Shown in pieces: positions 16,078 through 25,455 of a stretch of 64,000 nt of DNA; positions within the stretch are counted from its first letter, which is position 1; the number at the start of each line of letters is the position of its first letter. The translations under genes and the position numbers were made by a program. The notes below the pieces were generated by a model, which saw nothing but the letters and a program-made list of their open reading frames with translations, made no database searches and was not told the DNA's origin. Location: the NCBI RefSeq assembly GCF_022179545.1, contig NZ_AP025518.1, forward strand, positions 1,240,001 through 1,304,000, read 5' to 3'. Origin of the DNA: Mycolicibacterium fortuitum subsp. fortuitum. GTDB taxonomy: Bacteria > Actinomycetota > Actinomycetes > Mycobacteriales > Mycobacteriaceae.

Positions 16078-17723
16078 ATCGCCGGCCCCAACAGGTCGTC
16101 GGCATCCTTGATGACATAGCCGTAACCCTGCTCGGCCAGGAAGCGCTGCCGGTGGGCGGCGTACTCCGCGTCCAGCGAGTCCCGCGAGACCACCGAGTAG
16201 AACACCGCGCCGCCGCCGCCGGCCTTGGGCCGCAGCAACCGGCCCAAGCGCTGCGCCTCCTCCTGGCGGGAGCCGAAGGTGCCCGAAACCTGAACGGCCA
16301 CAGAGGCTTCCGGAAGATCGATGGAGAAGTTCGCCACCTTGCTGACCACCAGGGTGGAGATCTCGCCGCGGCGGAAGGCGTCGAACAATGCCTCACGCTC
16401 GGCGTTCTTCGTCGAGCCCTGGATCACCGGGGCGTTGAGCTCCTGGCCCAGCTCCTCCAGCTGATCCAGGTAGGCGCCGATCACCAGCGTCGGTTCACCG
16501 GGGTGGCGCTCCAAGATCGAGCGGACCACCGCGATCTTGGTGTGCACCGTCGAGCACAGCTTGTAGCGCTCCTCCGGTTCGGCGGTGGCGTAGAGCATGC
16601 GCTCGTTGTCGGTCATCGTCACCCGCACCTCGATGCACTCGGCAGGAGCGATCCAGCCCTGGGCCTCGATGTCCTTCCACGGTGCGTCGTAGCGCTTGGG
16701 CCCGATCAGCGAGAACACGTCACCTTCGCGGCCGTCCTCGCGGATCAGCGTCGCGGTCAGGCCCAGCCGCCGCCGGGACTGCAGGTCGGCAGTCATCCGG
16801 AACACCGGCGCGGGCAGTAGATGCACCTCGTCGTAGATGATCAGCCCCCAATCGCGGCTGTCGAACAACTCAAGGTGCTTGTACTCGCCCTTGGTACGAC
16901 GGGTGATCACCTGGTACGTCGCGATCGTGACCGGGCGGATCTCCTTTTTCTCGCCCGAGTACTCGCCGATCTCGTCCTCGGTCAGCGAGGTGCGGGCCAC
17001 CAGCTCGCGCTTCCACTGCCGCCCGGCCACGGTGTTGGTGACCAGGATCAGCGTCGTCGCGCCGGCCTTGGCCATCGCGGCCGCACCCACCAGCGTCTTA
17101 CCGGCGCCGCAGGGCAGCACCACCACACCGGAGCCGCCCGCCCAGAACGAATCGGCCGCCATCTCCTGGTAATCGCGCAGCTGCCAGCCATCCTGGGCCA
17201 GCTCGATCGGGTGCGCCTCGCCGTCGACGTAGCCGGCCAGGTCCTCGGCCGGCCAGCCGATCTTGAGCAGCATCTGCTTGACCCGGCCGCGCTCGCTGTT
17301 GTGCACGATCACGGTGTCGTCGTCGATGCGCGCGCCCAGCATCGGGGCGATCTTCTTGTTGCGCAGCACCTCCTCGAGCACCGCTCGGTCCAGGCTGACC
17401 AGCGTCAATCCGTGGGCCGGATGCTTGATCAGCTGCAGCCGCCCGTAGCGGGCCATGGTGTCGACGATGTCGACCAGCAGCGGCTGCGGAACGGGGTAGC
17501 GCGAGAAGCTGACCAGTGCATCCACCACCTGCTCGGCGTCGTGGCCGGCCGCGCGGGCGTTCCACAATGCCAGCGGCGTGATGCGGTAGGTGTGCACATG
17601 CTCGGGGGCGCGTTCCAGCTCGGCGAACGGTGCGATGGCGGCGCGCGCCGCCCCGGCCTGCTCATGGTCGACCTCGAGCAGCACCGTCTTGTCGGACTGC
17701 ACGATCAGTGGGCCGTCAGTCAT
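16074..17723 (-). CDS. ercc3: XPB/ERCC3-type DNA repair helicase
   Basis: This 549-residue superfamily 2 helicase is expected to be a 3'-5' DNA translocase acting in nucleotide excision repair. An N-terminal damage-recognition-like region (about 1-180) precedes Walker A LPCGAGKTLVG at about 203-213, the DEVH box (IIYDEVHLLP) near 298, motif III LTATLIREDGRE, and motif VI QEEAQRLGRLLRPK. This matches bacterial XPB (Rv0861c in M. tuberculosis). A GAGGAG Shine-Dalgarno precedes the start. The conserved gene upstream (17901-20159) encodes a helicase-associated domain protein and probably works with it. Confidence 0.95.
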   Translation of the reverse strand: MTDGPLIVQSDKTVLLEVDHEQAGAARAAIAPFAELERAPEHVHTYRITPLALWNARAAGHDAEQVVDALVSFSRYPVPQPLLVDIVDTMARYGRLQLIKHPAHGLTLVSLDRAVLEEVLRNKKIAPMLGARIDDDTVIVHNSERGRVKQMLLKIGWPAEDLAGYVDGEAHPIELAQDGWQLRDYQEMAADSFWAGGSGVVVLPCGAGKTLVGAAAMAKAGATTLILVTNTVAGRQWKRELVARTSLTEDEIGEYSGEKKEIRPVTIATYQVITRRTKGEYKHLELFDSRDWGLIIYDEVHLLPAPVFRMTADLQSRRRLGLTATLIREDGREGDVFSLIGPKRYDAPWKDIEAQGWIAPAECIEVRVTMTDNERMLYATAEPEERYKLCSTVHTKIAVVRSILERHPGEPTLVIGAYLDQLEELGQELNAPVIQGSTKNAEREALFDAFRRGEISTLVVSKVANFSIDLPEASVAVQVSGTFGSRQEEAQRLGRLLRPKAGGGGAVFYSVVSRDSLDAEYAAHRQRFLAEQGYGYVIKDADDLLGPAI

Positions 17724-17900
17724 CCCGGGCTCCTCGTAGGCAAGTCATCCCGTCCATTATTCCGAATCGGTGCGACTAGCCGAGGGTCAGCGGTGCGCAC
17801 CCTGCAGCGAGGCACCCGCGGACGGCGCTGCCCGACCCACTGCGCCGAGCACAGAGTTCGCGACCGTGATCTTCAGCGAAAGCGCCGCCAATCCGCACCC

Positions 17901-20159
17901 TCAGTCGTCGGCAGCGGACACGACCGAGGTCACGCGGTGGATCGCGAACTCGCGGACCCGCCCGGCGGCCGGATCGAAGGCGGTCAACTGACCGCCGCGC
18001 ACATTGATGGGAGAGACCACCCGCTGCGTGGCCACCCCGGCCGGGTCGACATAGCCGATCACCACCGAGGTCTGGTTGATCGCGGCGTCCTGCAACTGGG
18101 TGATGGCCATGGCCGGATCCAGGCGCACGCTGGCGAACGGGCCCGCGGCCACCTTGCGCAGCACCGCGACGATCGCACCAAGGGTCTGGGCCGTCGGCGG
18201 CGTGGGTGGACGGTAGACGCGACGCCGGGTCGGTGCGACGACGCGCGCACCGCGGGCCCTGATGTCGACGACAGCGCCGGTGGAATCCTCGGCGGCAGGT
18301 GCGAACCCCGCCTCCCGCAGCACTGCCAGTACATCGGCGATGGGCGCCTGCGACACCGCCACGGTGGGGGCCAACAACCGCAGTTCAAGCCGGTCAGCAC
18401 CCGGCGAGGCGACCGCCTGCGCCAGCAGGGCCGGGTCTTCACAGCGCAGGAACGACGTCGCCATCCCGACTCGCAGCTGGCCGTGCCGACGCGCCACGTC
18501 ATCGATCAGATACGTCAACCCCTGCGGCACCGGGGTTTTCGAGTGTTTCTCGAACAGGGTGTGCAGCTCGCTGGCGGTTCGGCCGCCATCCAGCGCGCGC
18601 CGGATGGACGCTTCGCTGATCCGATAGACCATCGCCGCGCCCGCCGATTCGACGGTGGCCACCTCGGCCAGATGCTCGGCCAATTCGCGCTCCAGAGGAC
18701 CGGGCACGATGACCGTCAGATCGGCCTGCAACAGGAAGTGGTCGAGCGGCTTGGGCAACGCCTTGGTCATCGCCGCCAGCACGTCCTCGTCGGGGTCACC
18801 GGCCAGCATGCCGCGCGCCGGGGTACTGATGGCGCCGCGGCCCACCATCCCCAGCGAATGTGCCTCGGCGAGTAGGCCGCTGACCGTGGCCGGCTGCAGC
18901 CGCACCGCCCAGCGCGGCCGCCGCCAGACCATCGCCCGGGCGGCCTCGGCGCCGTCGACGCCGGTGCCCGGGGCCAACTCGGCCAGCACGCTCAACATCA
19001 GCTTGCGATCCAGGGGCGCTGCCGTCGAATACAGCGAATCCGACAGTGCCGCAAAGGGTTTGTTGTCCGGCCCACGGCTGCCGATCAGCGCTGGGCGGGC
19101 GGGCAGGTCCAACCAGGTCGAGGCCAGCAGCTGCCACCGCATGGCCGTCGTGGATTCGATGAACCTGTCGGCGGCCACCGTCGGCGCCCAGTACGGGCCG
19201 GTGCCGTCACCCGGGTCGGGTTCAGGCATGCCTGCGGCGATCAGCCCGGCGCCGGCGGCCAGTTCCAGCAGCAGGCCGAGGCGCGGTTCGTCGATGCCGG
19301 TGGTCTTGGCCAGCCGCTTCATGTCGCGCACCCCGAGCCCGCCGTTGCGCAGCTCGGGAATCGGTGTGCTGCCGAGGGTTTCGATGGTCAGGTCGACCTC
19401 GCGCAGCAGATCGATGGCTGCACCGGCAGCCACCGCGTCCACATCGGCGGGAGTGGTCGAGGTCGTGTGGAGCACCGGGGCGGTCAACTCCACCGGGCCG
19501 GGCGCCTCACCACGCATCACCTGGCTGACCAACCGGGGCAGGATCACCGTCTCGTCGTCGATCCGGCGCAGCAGGCCGGCCGCCAGCAGGCGGGGCACCG
19601 GTCGATCGGGCGGGGTGTCAGGTGCCGCGTCGCGGGTGCGGCCCACTGGTGAGCCCTCCAGCAATCGGGCAAGCAGATCGTTCTGCGCGTCGTCCAGCCC
19701 GTCGAGAAGTGCGGTGATCTCCTCGGCGCTGTGCGAGGACGCCTCGACGGTTGCCTGCCCGACATACCAGGGGAGACCGGTAGCCGCCTCCGGCGCCACC
19801 CGAACCTCGGCTTCGCCCCACACCAGGGCCCGCTCGCGCAGATCTTCCAGCGCACCTGCCAGTTCTTCCGCGCCGACCCGGTCACCCAACAATTCACTGA
19901 GCTGGGACACGGGGACGGAATGGGTGTCGGCGTGCAGGACCAGAAGCGCATCCAGGATTGCCAGCCGCAGGAAGTCCAAGGCATCGGTGGCAGCCTTGAC
20001 CGACTGCCGCGAGGTGGCGCGCGCGGCGAGTGCGGCGATGGTTCCCGGTGGCGGCTGGCTCAGGTCGGGCCGCAGTTCCAGCAGGCGGATCAGGGCCTTG
20101 TCGTCGAGGTCGGACAGCCAGGCGCCCAGCGGGAATCCGGGAGTCTGTGCGGCGGTCAT
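17901..20159 (-). CDS. Helicase-associated-domain protein, XPB partner (Rv0862c-like)
   Basis: This 752-residue protein has no Walker motif. It has helical winged-helix-like repeats in the first 450 residues (for example DDKALIRLLELRPDL and DMKRLAKTTGIDEPRL). The C-terminal part, LPKPLDHFLLQADLTVIVPGPL and after, is the helicase C-terminal-like domain found next to XPB in actinobacteria. The last 70 residues contain a WYL-like strand pattern (SVVIGYVDPAGVATQRVVSPINVRGGQLTAFD). The ATG at 20159 was chosen because sequence upstream is non-coding. It sits 177 bases before ercc3 on the same strand. Function is inferred from conserved neighbourhood: accessory subunit or regulator of XPB. Confidence 0.85.
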   Translation of the reverse strand: MTAAQTPGFPLGAWLSDLDDKALIRLLELRPDLSQPPPGTIAALAARATSRQSVKAATDALDFLRLAILDALLVLHADTHSVPVSQLSELLGDRVGAEELAGALEDLRERALVWGEAEVRVAPEAATGLPWYVGQATVEASSHSAEEITALLDGLDDAQNDLLARLLEGSPVGRTRDAAPDTPPDRPVPRLLAAGLLRRIDDETVILPRLVSQVMRGEAPGPVELTAPVLHTTSTTPADVDAVAAGAAIDLLREVDLTIETLGSTPIPELRNGGLGVRDMKRLAKTTGIDEPRLGLLLELAAGAGLIAAGMPEPDPGDGTGPYWAPTVAADRFIESTTAMRWQLLASTWLDLPARPALIGSRGPDNKPFAALSDSLYSTAAPLDRKLMLSVLAELAPGTGVDGAEAARAMVWRRPRWAVRLQPATVSGLLAEAHSLGMVGRGAISTPARGMLAGDPDEDVLAAMTKALPKPLDHFLLQADLTVIVPGPLERELAEHLAEVATVESAGAAMVYRISEASIRRALDGGRTASELHTLFEKHSKTPVPQGLTYLIDDVARRHGQLRVGMATSFLRCEDPALLAQAVASPGADRLELRLLAPTVAVSQAPIADVLAVLREAGFAPAAEDSTGAVVDIRARGARVVAPTRRRVYRPPTPPTAQTLGAIVAVLRKVAAGPFASVRLDPAMAITQLQDAAINQTSVVIGYVDPAGVATQRVVSPINVRGGQLTAFDPAAGRVREFAIHRVTSVVSAADD

Positions 20160-20277
20160 ATCCTGACCAGCGTAAAGCAGCCCGGGCGATACCTCTCCCG
20201 GCTCTCCCCGGCAAGCGGGAGGGACCCCCGGCCCGCCGGTCTCGCCTCCGGTGGAGGAGCCTGCCACAATGTGGGGC

Positions 20278-20466
20278 GTGGCTGACAAGAAGAAGAACCA
20301 ATACGTCGACAACGGCTGGCCCGTGCTCTCCGACGGCGATGATCACGCCGTCAGCGAGCTCGCCACCGACCGCACCGGCGCGCTCTCCCCATTCGGTGAT
20401 GTGACCTTCCCATTGCCGGCAGAGGAACTGCCCTTCATCCAGTCGGCCACCGTCGTCAACAGGTAA
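20278..20466 (+). CDS. Small conserved protein (Rv0863-like)
   Basis: This 62-residue acidic protein starts with GTG after GTGGGG and reads [31 protein letters not shown]. It has no membrane segment. The same small gene precedes moaC2 in M. tuberculosis. It ends 2 bases before the moaC start, so it is co-transcribed and possibly translationally coupled with the molybdopterin genes. Role unknown. An upstream in-frame ATG (20251) would add nine poor residues and overlap the promoter of the divergent gene. Confidence 0.7.
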   Translation: MADKKKNQYVDNGWPVLSDGDDHAVSELATDRTGALSPFGDVTFPLPAEELPFIQSATVVNR

Positions 20467-20468
20467 CG

Positions 20469-20942
20469 GTGGGGCTTTCTCACCTCGACGAATCCGGCGC
20501 GGCGCACATGGTCGACGTCTCGGCCAAGGACGCCACCTTGCGCACCGCCGTGGCCGTGGGCACTCTGCACACCCGGCCGGACGTGGTCGCCCTCATCGCT
20601 TCGGGCGGTCTGCCCAAGGGTGATGCTCTGGCCACGGCCCGAGTGGCCGGCATCATGGCTGCCAAGCGGACTCCCGAGCTGATCCCGCTGTGCCACCAGC
20701 TGGCGCTGACCGGCGTCGACGTGGAGTTCGACGCCCGCGATGCCGAGGTCGCAGTGACGGCCACCGTGCGCAGCACCGACCGCACCGGCGTCGAGATGGA
20801 AGCCCTGACCGCGGTGAGCGTCGCCGCGCTCACGCTGTACGACATGATCAAGGCCGTCGACCCCGCCGCGCGTATCGACGACATCAAGGTGATGCGCAAA
20901 GAAGGCGGTAAAACGGGATTGTGGGAAAGAACTACTCAGTGA
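20469..20942 (+). CDS. moaC: MoaC, cyclic pyranopterin monophosphate synthase
   Basis: This 157-residue protein of normal length has [16 protein letters not shown] at the N-terminus, the active-site segment [17 protein letters not shown], and [24 protein letters not shown], the family signature, with the catalytic lysine in [14 protein letters not shown]. With MoaA it converts GTP to cyclic pyranopterin monophosphate, the first step of molybdenum cofactor synthesis. It starts with GTG two bases after the small upstream gene, and its TGA overlaps the next gene. This corresponds to moaC2 of M. tuberculosis. Confidence 0.96.
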   Translation: MGLSHLDESGAAHMVDVSAKDATLRTAVAVGTLHTRPDVVALIASGGLPKGDALATARVAGIMAAKRTPELIPLCHQLALTGVDVEFDARDAEVAVTATVRSTDRTGVEMEALTAVSVAALTLYDMIKAVDPAARIDDIKVMRKEGGKTGLWERTTQ

Positions 20943-21418
20943 CGCGTTCGGCGCGGGTCATCATCGCTTCCACCCGTGCCGCAGCAGGGGTATACGACGA
21001 CCGGACCGGCCCTCTCATCGTCGGCTGGCTCTCCGATCGCGGCTACGACGTGACCGAGCAGGTGGTGGTGGCCGACGGACATGCGGTGGGTGATGCGCTG
21101 CGCGCCGCCCTGGCCGAGCACGTCGACCTGATCATCACCTCCGGGGGCACCGGCATCTCGCCGACCGACGCCACGCCGGAATCCACTGCGGCGGTACTCG
21201 ACTATCAGATCCCCGGCCTGGCAGATGCCATCCGCCGCGCCGGCGTGCACAAGGTGCCTACCGCGGTGCTGTCTCGCGGCGTCTGCGGTGTTGCCGGCCG
21301 CACCCTGATCATCAACCTGCCCGGGTCGCCGGGAGGGGTCAAAGACGGATTGGGTGTGCTGGCCGGCGTGCTGGAGCATGCGCTGGATCAGCTCAGCGGT
21401 AAGGATCATGCCCGGTGA
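20939..21418 (+). CDS. mog: Mog/MoaB-type molybdopterin adenylyltransferase
   Basis: This 159-residue MoCF-binding-fold protein has [20 protein letters not shown] at the N-terminus, the nucleotide and pterin loop [17 protein letters not shown], and [14 protein letters not shown]. It activates molybdopterin by adenylation before metal insertion. The GTG at 20939 overlaps the moaC TGA, which is why it is preferred to the GTG at 20921. It overlaps moaE at the other end, so the three genes form one coupled unit. Confidence 0.92.
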   Translation: MTRSARVIIASTRAAAGVYDDRTGPLIVGWLSDRGYDVTEQVVVADGHAVGDALRAALAEHVDLIITSGGTGISPTDATPESTAAVLDYQIPGLADAIRRAGVHKVPTAVLSRGVCGVAGRTLIINLPGSPGGVKDGLGVLAGVLEHALDQLSGKDHAR

Positions 21419-21843
21419 GCGCATCCGTCATCCGTGTCGAATTGACCGAGACGCCGATCTCATTGACCGAATACGAGGCGCTGGTCGCCCATGAGGCGGC
21501 CGGTGCCGTGGTCGGGTTCTCCGGGGTGGTGCGTGATCACGACGGTGGCCGTTCGGTCACCCGGCTGGACTACTCCGCGCATCCCAATGCACTTCAGACC
21601 TTGGAAGAAGTGGCCGCCGAAGTTGCCGCGCAGGCCACCGGGGTACGGGCGATCGCGGTCAGCCACCGCATCGGCACCCTGCAGATAGGAGACGCCGCCC
21701 TGGTGGCCGCTGTGGCAGCGGACCATCGCAGGGCGGCGTTCGAAACCTGTGCCGTACTCGTCGACACCGTCAAGGAGCGGCTACCGGTGTGGAAGCACCA
21801 GTACTTCTCCGACGGCACCGACGAGTGGGTCGGTTCGGCCTGA
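21415..21843 (+). CDS. moaE: MoaE, large subunit of molybdopterin synthase
   Basis: This 142-residue protein has [19 protein letters not shown] at about residues 35-53, [16 protein letters not shown], and the active-site lysine region [16 protein letters not shown]. With MoaD it transfers sulphur to cyclic pyranopterin monophosphate. The GTG start overlaps the mog stop. Its partner moaD lies 1.2 kb away on the other strand, beyond rpfA, the same split arrangement as in M. tuberculosis. Confidence 0.95.
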   Translation: MSASVIRVELTETPISLTEYEALVAHEAAGAVVGFSGVVRDHDGGRSVTRLDYSAHPNALQTLEEVAAEVAAQATGVRAIAVSHRIGTLQIGDAALVAAVAADHRRAAFETCAVLVDTVKERLPVWKHQYFSDGTDEWVGSA

Positions 21844-21860
21844 AACCAGGCCGTTGATAC

Positions 21861-23051
<1,191 letters not shown>

Positions 23052-23067
23052 TGTGATGCAAATCACG
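23052..23067. promoter_or_regulatory. CRP (cAMP receptor protein)-type operator upstream of rpfA
   Basis: TGTGATGCAAATCACG matches the TGTGA-N6-TCACA consensus at 9 of 10 defined positions and sits immediately after the moaD stop. In M. tuberculosis the CRP homologue Rv3676 is known to control rpfA. The site is about 424 bases from the rpfA start, the space being taken by the promoter and riboswitch leader. Confidence 0.85.
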
Positions 23068-23331
23068 TTAGCCGCCGGCGAATGGGGGTAACACATCAAC
23101 GGTCTGAGACGTTGATACCGGCTTGTCCATATCTCGGACAGCGACCCCGTCCAACAGGTATGAGCAGCGCTTTAGTACGCGCGCCAGTTCCTCATCGCGA
23201 TCGCTGAGATGCTCGACGAGCGTCGCGATCGTCGAATTCTTTGCCAAATCTAACGTTTCCGTATCAACTCCGGCTGCGGCGGCCGCAGCGGCGAAATAAC
23301 GGACCGTGATGGGAACGGTGGCCACTGTCAT
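23068..23331 (-). CDS. moaD: MoaD, small sulphur-carrier subunit of molybdopterin synthase
   Basis: This 87-residue ubiquitin-like protein has TVPITVRYFAAAAAAAGVDTETL, the LLDGVAVRDMDKPV strand, and the C-terminal PPFAGG, whose terminal Gly-Gly is thiocarboxylated. Its ATG begins one base after the moaA TAG on the minus strand, so it is the last gene of the yccF-moaA-moaD unit. It pairs with MoaE encoded across rpfA. Confidence 0.93.
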   Translation of the reverse strand: MTVATVPITVRYFAAAAAAAGVDTETLDLAKNSTIATLVEHLSDRDEELARVLKRCSYLLDGVAVRDMDKPVSTSQTVDVLPPFAGG

Positions 23332-24408
23332 CTAGCCGCCGATCGCGCTCATCGGCCGCACCGGCTGCACGAAATCCGGATCGTTGATGCCGTGTCCGGC
23401 CGGCTTGGCCCACATGGCCGTCCGCCAGGCCGCCTCGATCGCGGCATCGTCGGCGCCGCCTCTCAGAAGCGCCCTCAAATCGCTCTCCTCGGTGGAGAAC
23501 AGGCAGCTGCGGATCTGACCGTCGGCGGTCAGCCTGGTGCGGTCACAGGCCGAACAGAAGGCGTGAGACACCGAGGCGATCACCCCGACGCTGCCCGCCG
23601 GATGCTCGGTGCTTGCGGCGACCTGCCACAGTTCGGCCGGCGCCGAGCCGCGTGGCTTCGGATCGGGCCGCAGATCGAAGTGCGCTCGCAGGGTGGCCAG
23701 GATCGTGTCGGCGTCGATCACCGTGCCGCGCTGCCAGGTGTGTCCGGCATCCAGCGGCATCTGCTCGATGATCCGCAACTGGTAGCCGTGGTCCAGGCAG
23801 TAGGCCAACAGGTTCACCGCGTCGTCGAGGCCCGACACCGGGTCGAGCACCGCGTTGACCTTCACCGGGCTCAGGCCTGCCGCCTTGGCGGCCGCCAGTC
23901 CGTCGAGCACGTCGCTCAGGCGGTCCCGACGGGTGATCCGGGCGAAGTGCGCGGCGTCGACGCTGTCCAGTGACACGTTGATCCGGTCCAGCCCGGCCTC
24001 TTTGAGCCCTGCGGCCCGGCGGGCCAGCCCGACGCCGTTGGTGGTCAGCGTGATCTCCGGGCGGGGGCGCAGCGCCGCGGCGGCGGCCACCACGTCCTCA
24101 AGATGGCGGGTGACCAGCGGTTCGCCGCCGGTGAACCGCACGCTGGTGATGCCGAGGCGGGTGACCGCGATGCGCAACAGCCGGCCCAACTCGTCGCTGC
24201 TGAGCAGCGCATCGCCGGGCAGCCAGTCCAGGCCCTCGGCGGGCATGCAATAGGTACAGCGCAGATTGCACTTGTCGGTCAGCGAGACCCGCAGGTCGGT
24301 GGCCACCCGGCCGTAGGTGTCCACCAGGGGGCCGCTGGCCGGGGCGGGTTCGAGGGGCCGGGCAGCGGACCGGTTCACCGTGGGCAGCCCGAGAGAGGTC
24401 AGGGTCAT
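23332..24408 (-). CDS. moaA: MoaA, radical-SAM GTP 3',8-cyclase
   Basis: This 358-residue protein has the radical-SAM cluster motif CNLRCTYC at about residues 48-55, FTGGEPLV, and the C-terminal second cluster cysteines CSACDRTRLTADGQIRSC. It ends in GG as active MoaA proteins do. It rearranges GTP as the first committed step of molybdenum cofactor synthesis. The frame stays open far upstream into cspB, but the ATG at 24408 overlaps the yccF stop (ATGA) and gives normal length, so it was chosen. Confidence 0.95.
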   Translation of the reverse strand: MTLTSLGLPTVNRSAARPLEPAPASGPLVDTYGRVATDLRVSLTDKCNLRCTYCMPAEGLDWLPGDALLSSDELGRLLRIAVTRLGITSVRFTGGEPLVTRHLEDVVAAAAALRPRPEITLTTNGVGLARRAAGLKEAGLDRINVSLDSVDAAHFARITRRDRLSDVLDGLAAAKAAGLSPVKVNAVLDPVSGLDDAVNLLAYCLDHGYQLRIIEQMPLDAGHTWQRGTVIDADTILATLRAHFDLRPDPKPRGSAPAELWQVAASTEHPAGSVGVIASVSHAFCSACDRTRLTADGQIRSCLFSTEESDLRALLRGGADDAAIEAAWRTAMWAKPAGHGINDPDFVQPVRPMSAIGG

Positions 24409-24797
24409 ACCGCGACCTTCGTCGAGTCGACCGGGACGATGTCCTTGCCCAACGGCACCAGAGAGACCGGGATCAGCTTGAGATCGGCCAGCGCAAGTGG
24501 GATTCCGATGATCGTGACCGCCATGGCCACCGCACTGACGAGATGGCCGAGCGCGAGCCACCAGCCGAACAGGACGATCCAGATGATGTTGCCGACCAGG
24601 GCACCTGGCCGGGTCCCGGGTTTGTCCACGATGGTGCGGCCGAACGGCCACAGGGCGTAGGAGGCGATGCGCAGCGAGGCGAACCCGAACGGGATGGTGA
24701 TGATCAGGACGAAGCAGATCAGCGCGGCCAGCAGGTAACCCAGTGCCAACCACAGGCCGCCGAAGATCAACCAGATGATGTTCAGTATCACTCGCAT
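24405..24797 (-). CDS. YccF-family inner-membrane protein
   Basis: This 130-residue protein has two repeats of a YccF domain, each a pair of hydrophobic segments: NIIWLIFGGLWLALGYLLAA with FVLIITIPFGFASLRIA, then NIIWIVLFGWWLALGHLVSA with VTIIGIPLALADLKL. The repeated NIIW and IP(F/L) motifs define the family. Function unknown. Its stop overlaps the moaA start, so it leads the moaA-moaD unit (Rv0870c-like). Confidence 0.9.
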   Translation of the reverse strand: MRVILNIIWLIFGGLWLALGYLLAALICFVLIITIPFGFASLRIASYALWPFGRTIVDKPGTRPGALVGNIIWIVLFGWWLALGHLVSAVAMAVTIIGIPLALADLKLIPVSLVPLGKDIVPVDSTKVAV

Positions 24798-24887
24798 TAC
24801 CGGCGCATCTCTCTTCCAGAGGTGGTTGCAAGCCTACCGAGTAATAGGGGTGAAGCACCCGCCGGGATCCGAGTAAGATCTCCCCAT

Positions 24888-24912
24888 CGCGTCCCGGCGC
24901 TGACGGGACGCG
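24888..24912 (+). promoter_or_regulatory. Hairpin in the cspB 5' leader
   Basis: CGCGTCCCG (24888-24896) pairs perfectly with CGGGACGCG (24904-24912) around a 7-base loop, 48 bases before the cspB GTG. It is too far from the previous convergent-free gene to be its terminator, and fits a structured cold-shock leader. Confidence 0.6.
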
Positions 24913-24960
24913 AACTTTATGTGTGTACGTAGTTCTGACAAGACGAGCGGGTGAGTAGCA

Positions 24961-25371
24961 GTGCCGACCGGCAAGGTGAAGTGGTACGACGCCGAAAAGG
25001 GCTTCGGCTTTGTGTCCCAGGAGGACGGCGAGGACGTCTATGTGCGTTCTTCGGCGTTGCCCGCGGGTGTCGAGGGCCTCAAGGCCGGTCAACGCGTCGA
25101 GTTCGGGGTCGCTGCCGGGCGTCGTGGCCCGCAGGCCTTGAGCCTCAAGCTCATCGATCCGCCGCCGAGCCTGAGCCGGGCCCGGCGCGAAGCCGAGCGT
25201 CCCGAGCACAAGCACACTCCCGACGAGCTGCACGGCATGGTCTCGGACATGATCACGCTGCTCGAGGACATCGTCCAGCCCGAGCTGCGCAAGGGGCGTT
25301 ACCCCGATCGCAAGGTCGCGCGCCGGGTGTCCGAGGTGGTCAAGGCCGTCGCGCAGGAGCTCGACGCCTAA
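24961..25371 (+). CDS. cspB: CspB, cold-shock-domain protein with C-terminal extension
   Basis: This 136-residue protein has a cold-shock OB fold at residues 1-65: [17 protein letters not shown] carries RNP1, and [10 protein letters not shown] replaces the canonical VFVHFSAI of RNP2. Residues 70-136 form a helical extension ([28 protein letters not shown]) absent from the 67-residue CspA type but normal for the mycobacterial Rv0871 family. It binds RNA or single-stranded DNA. The start is GTG. Confidence 0.92.
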   Translation: MPTGKVKWYDAEKGFGFVSQEDGEDVYVRSSALPAGVEGLKAGQRVEFGVAAGRRGPQALSLKLIDPPPSLSRARREAERPEHKHTPDELHGMVSDMITLLEDIVQPELRKGRYPDRKVARRVSEVVKAVAQELDA

Positions 25372-25389
25372 CTGCCCGCGCCCAACGTC

Positions 25390-25430
25390 GGCTTGTGTTC
25401 GAGAATGCGCTGTTTTCTCGAACACAAGCC
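25390..25430. terminator. Terminator hairpin after cspB
   Basis: GGCTTGTGTTCGAGA (25390-25404) pairs perfectly with its complement at 25416-25430 around an 11-base loop containing TGTTT; the stem extends one more A-T pair. It begins 19 bases after the cspB stop and ends 26 bases before the next start. Confidence 0.8.
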
Positions 25431-25455
25431 AACTCTCGACGTGGAGACTGGGGAT

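Noticed and set aside
16821..18875. 684-codon plus-strand open frame across ercc3 and its neighbour
   Set aside because: It spans the intergenic gap between two solid minus-strand genes and has no protein-like motifs.
25390..25455. An extended start for the glutathione-transferase homologue at 25393
   Set aside because: That extension lies inside the terminator hairpin of cspB; the ATG at 25456 begins the conserved protein.
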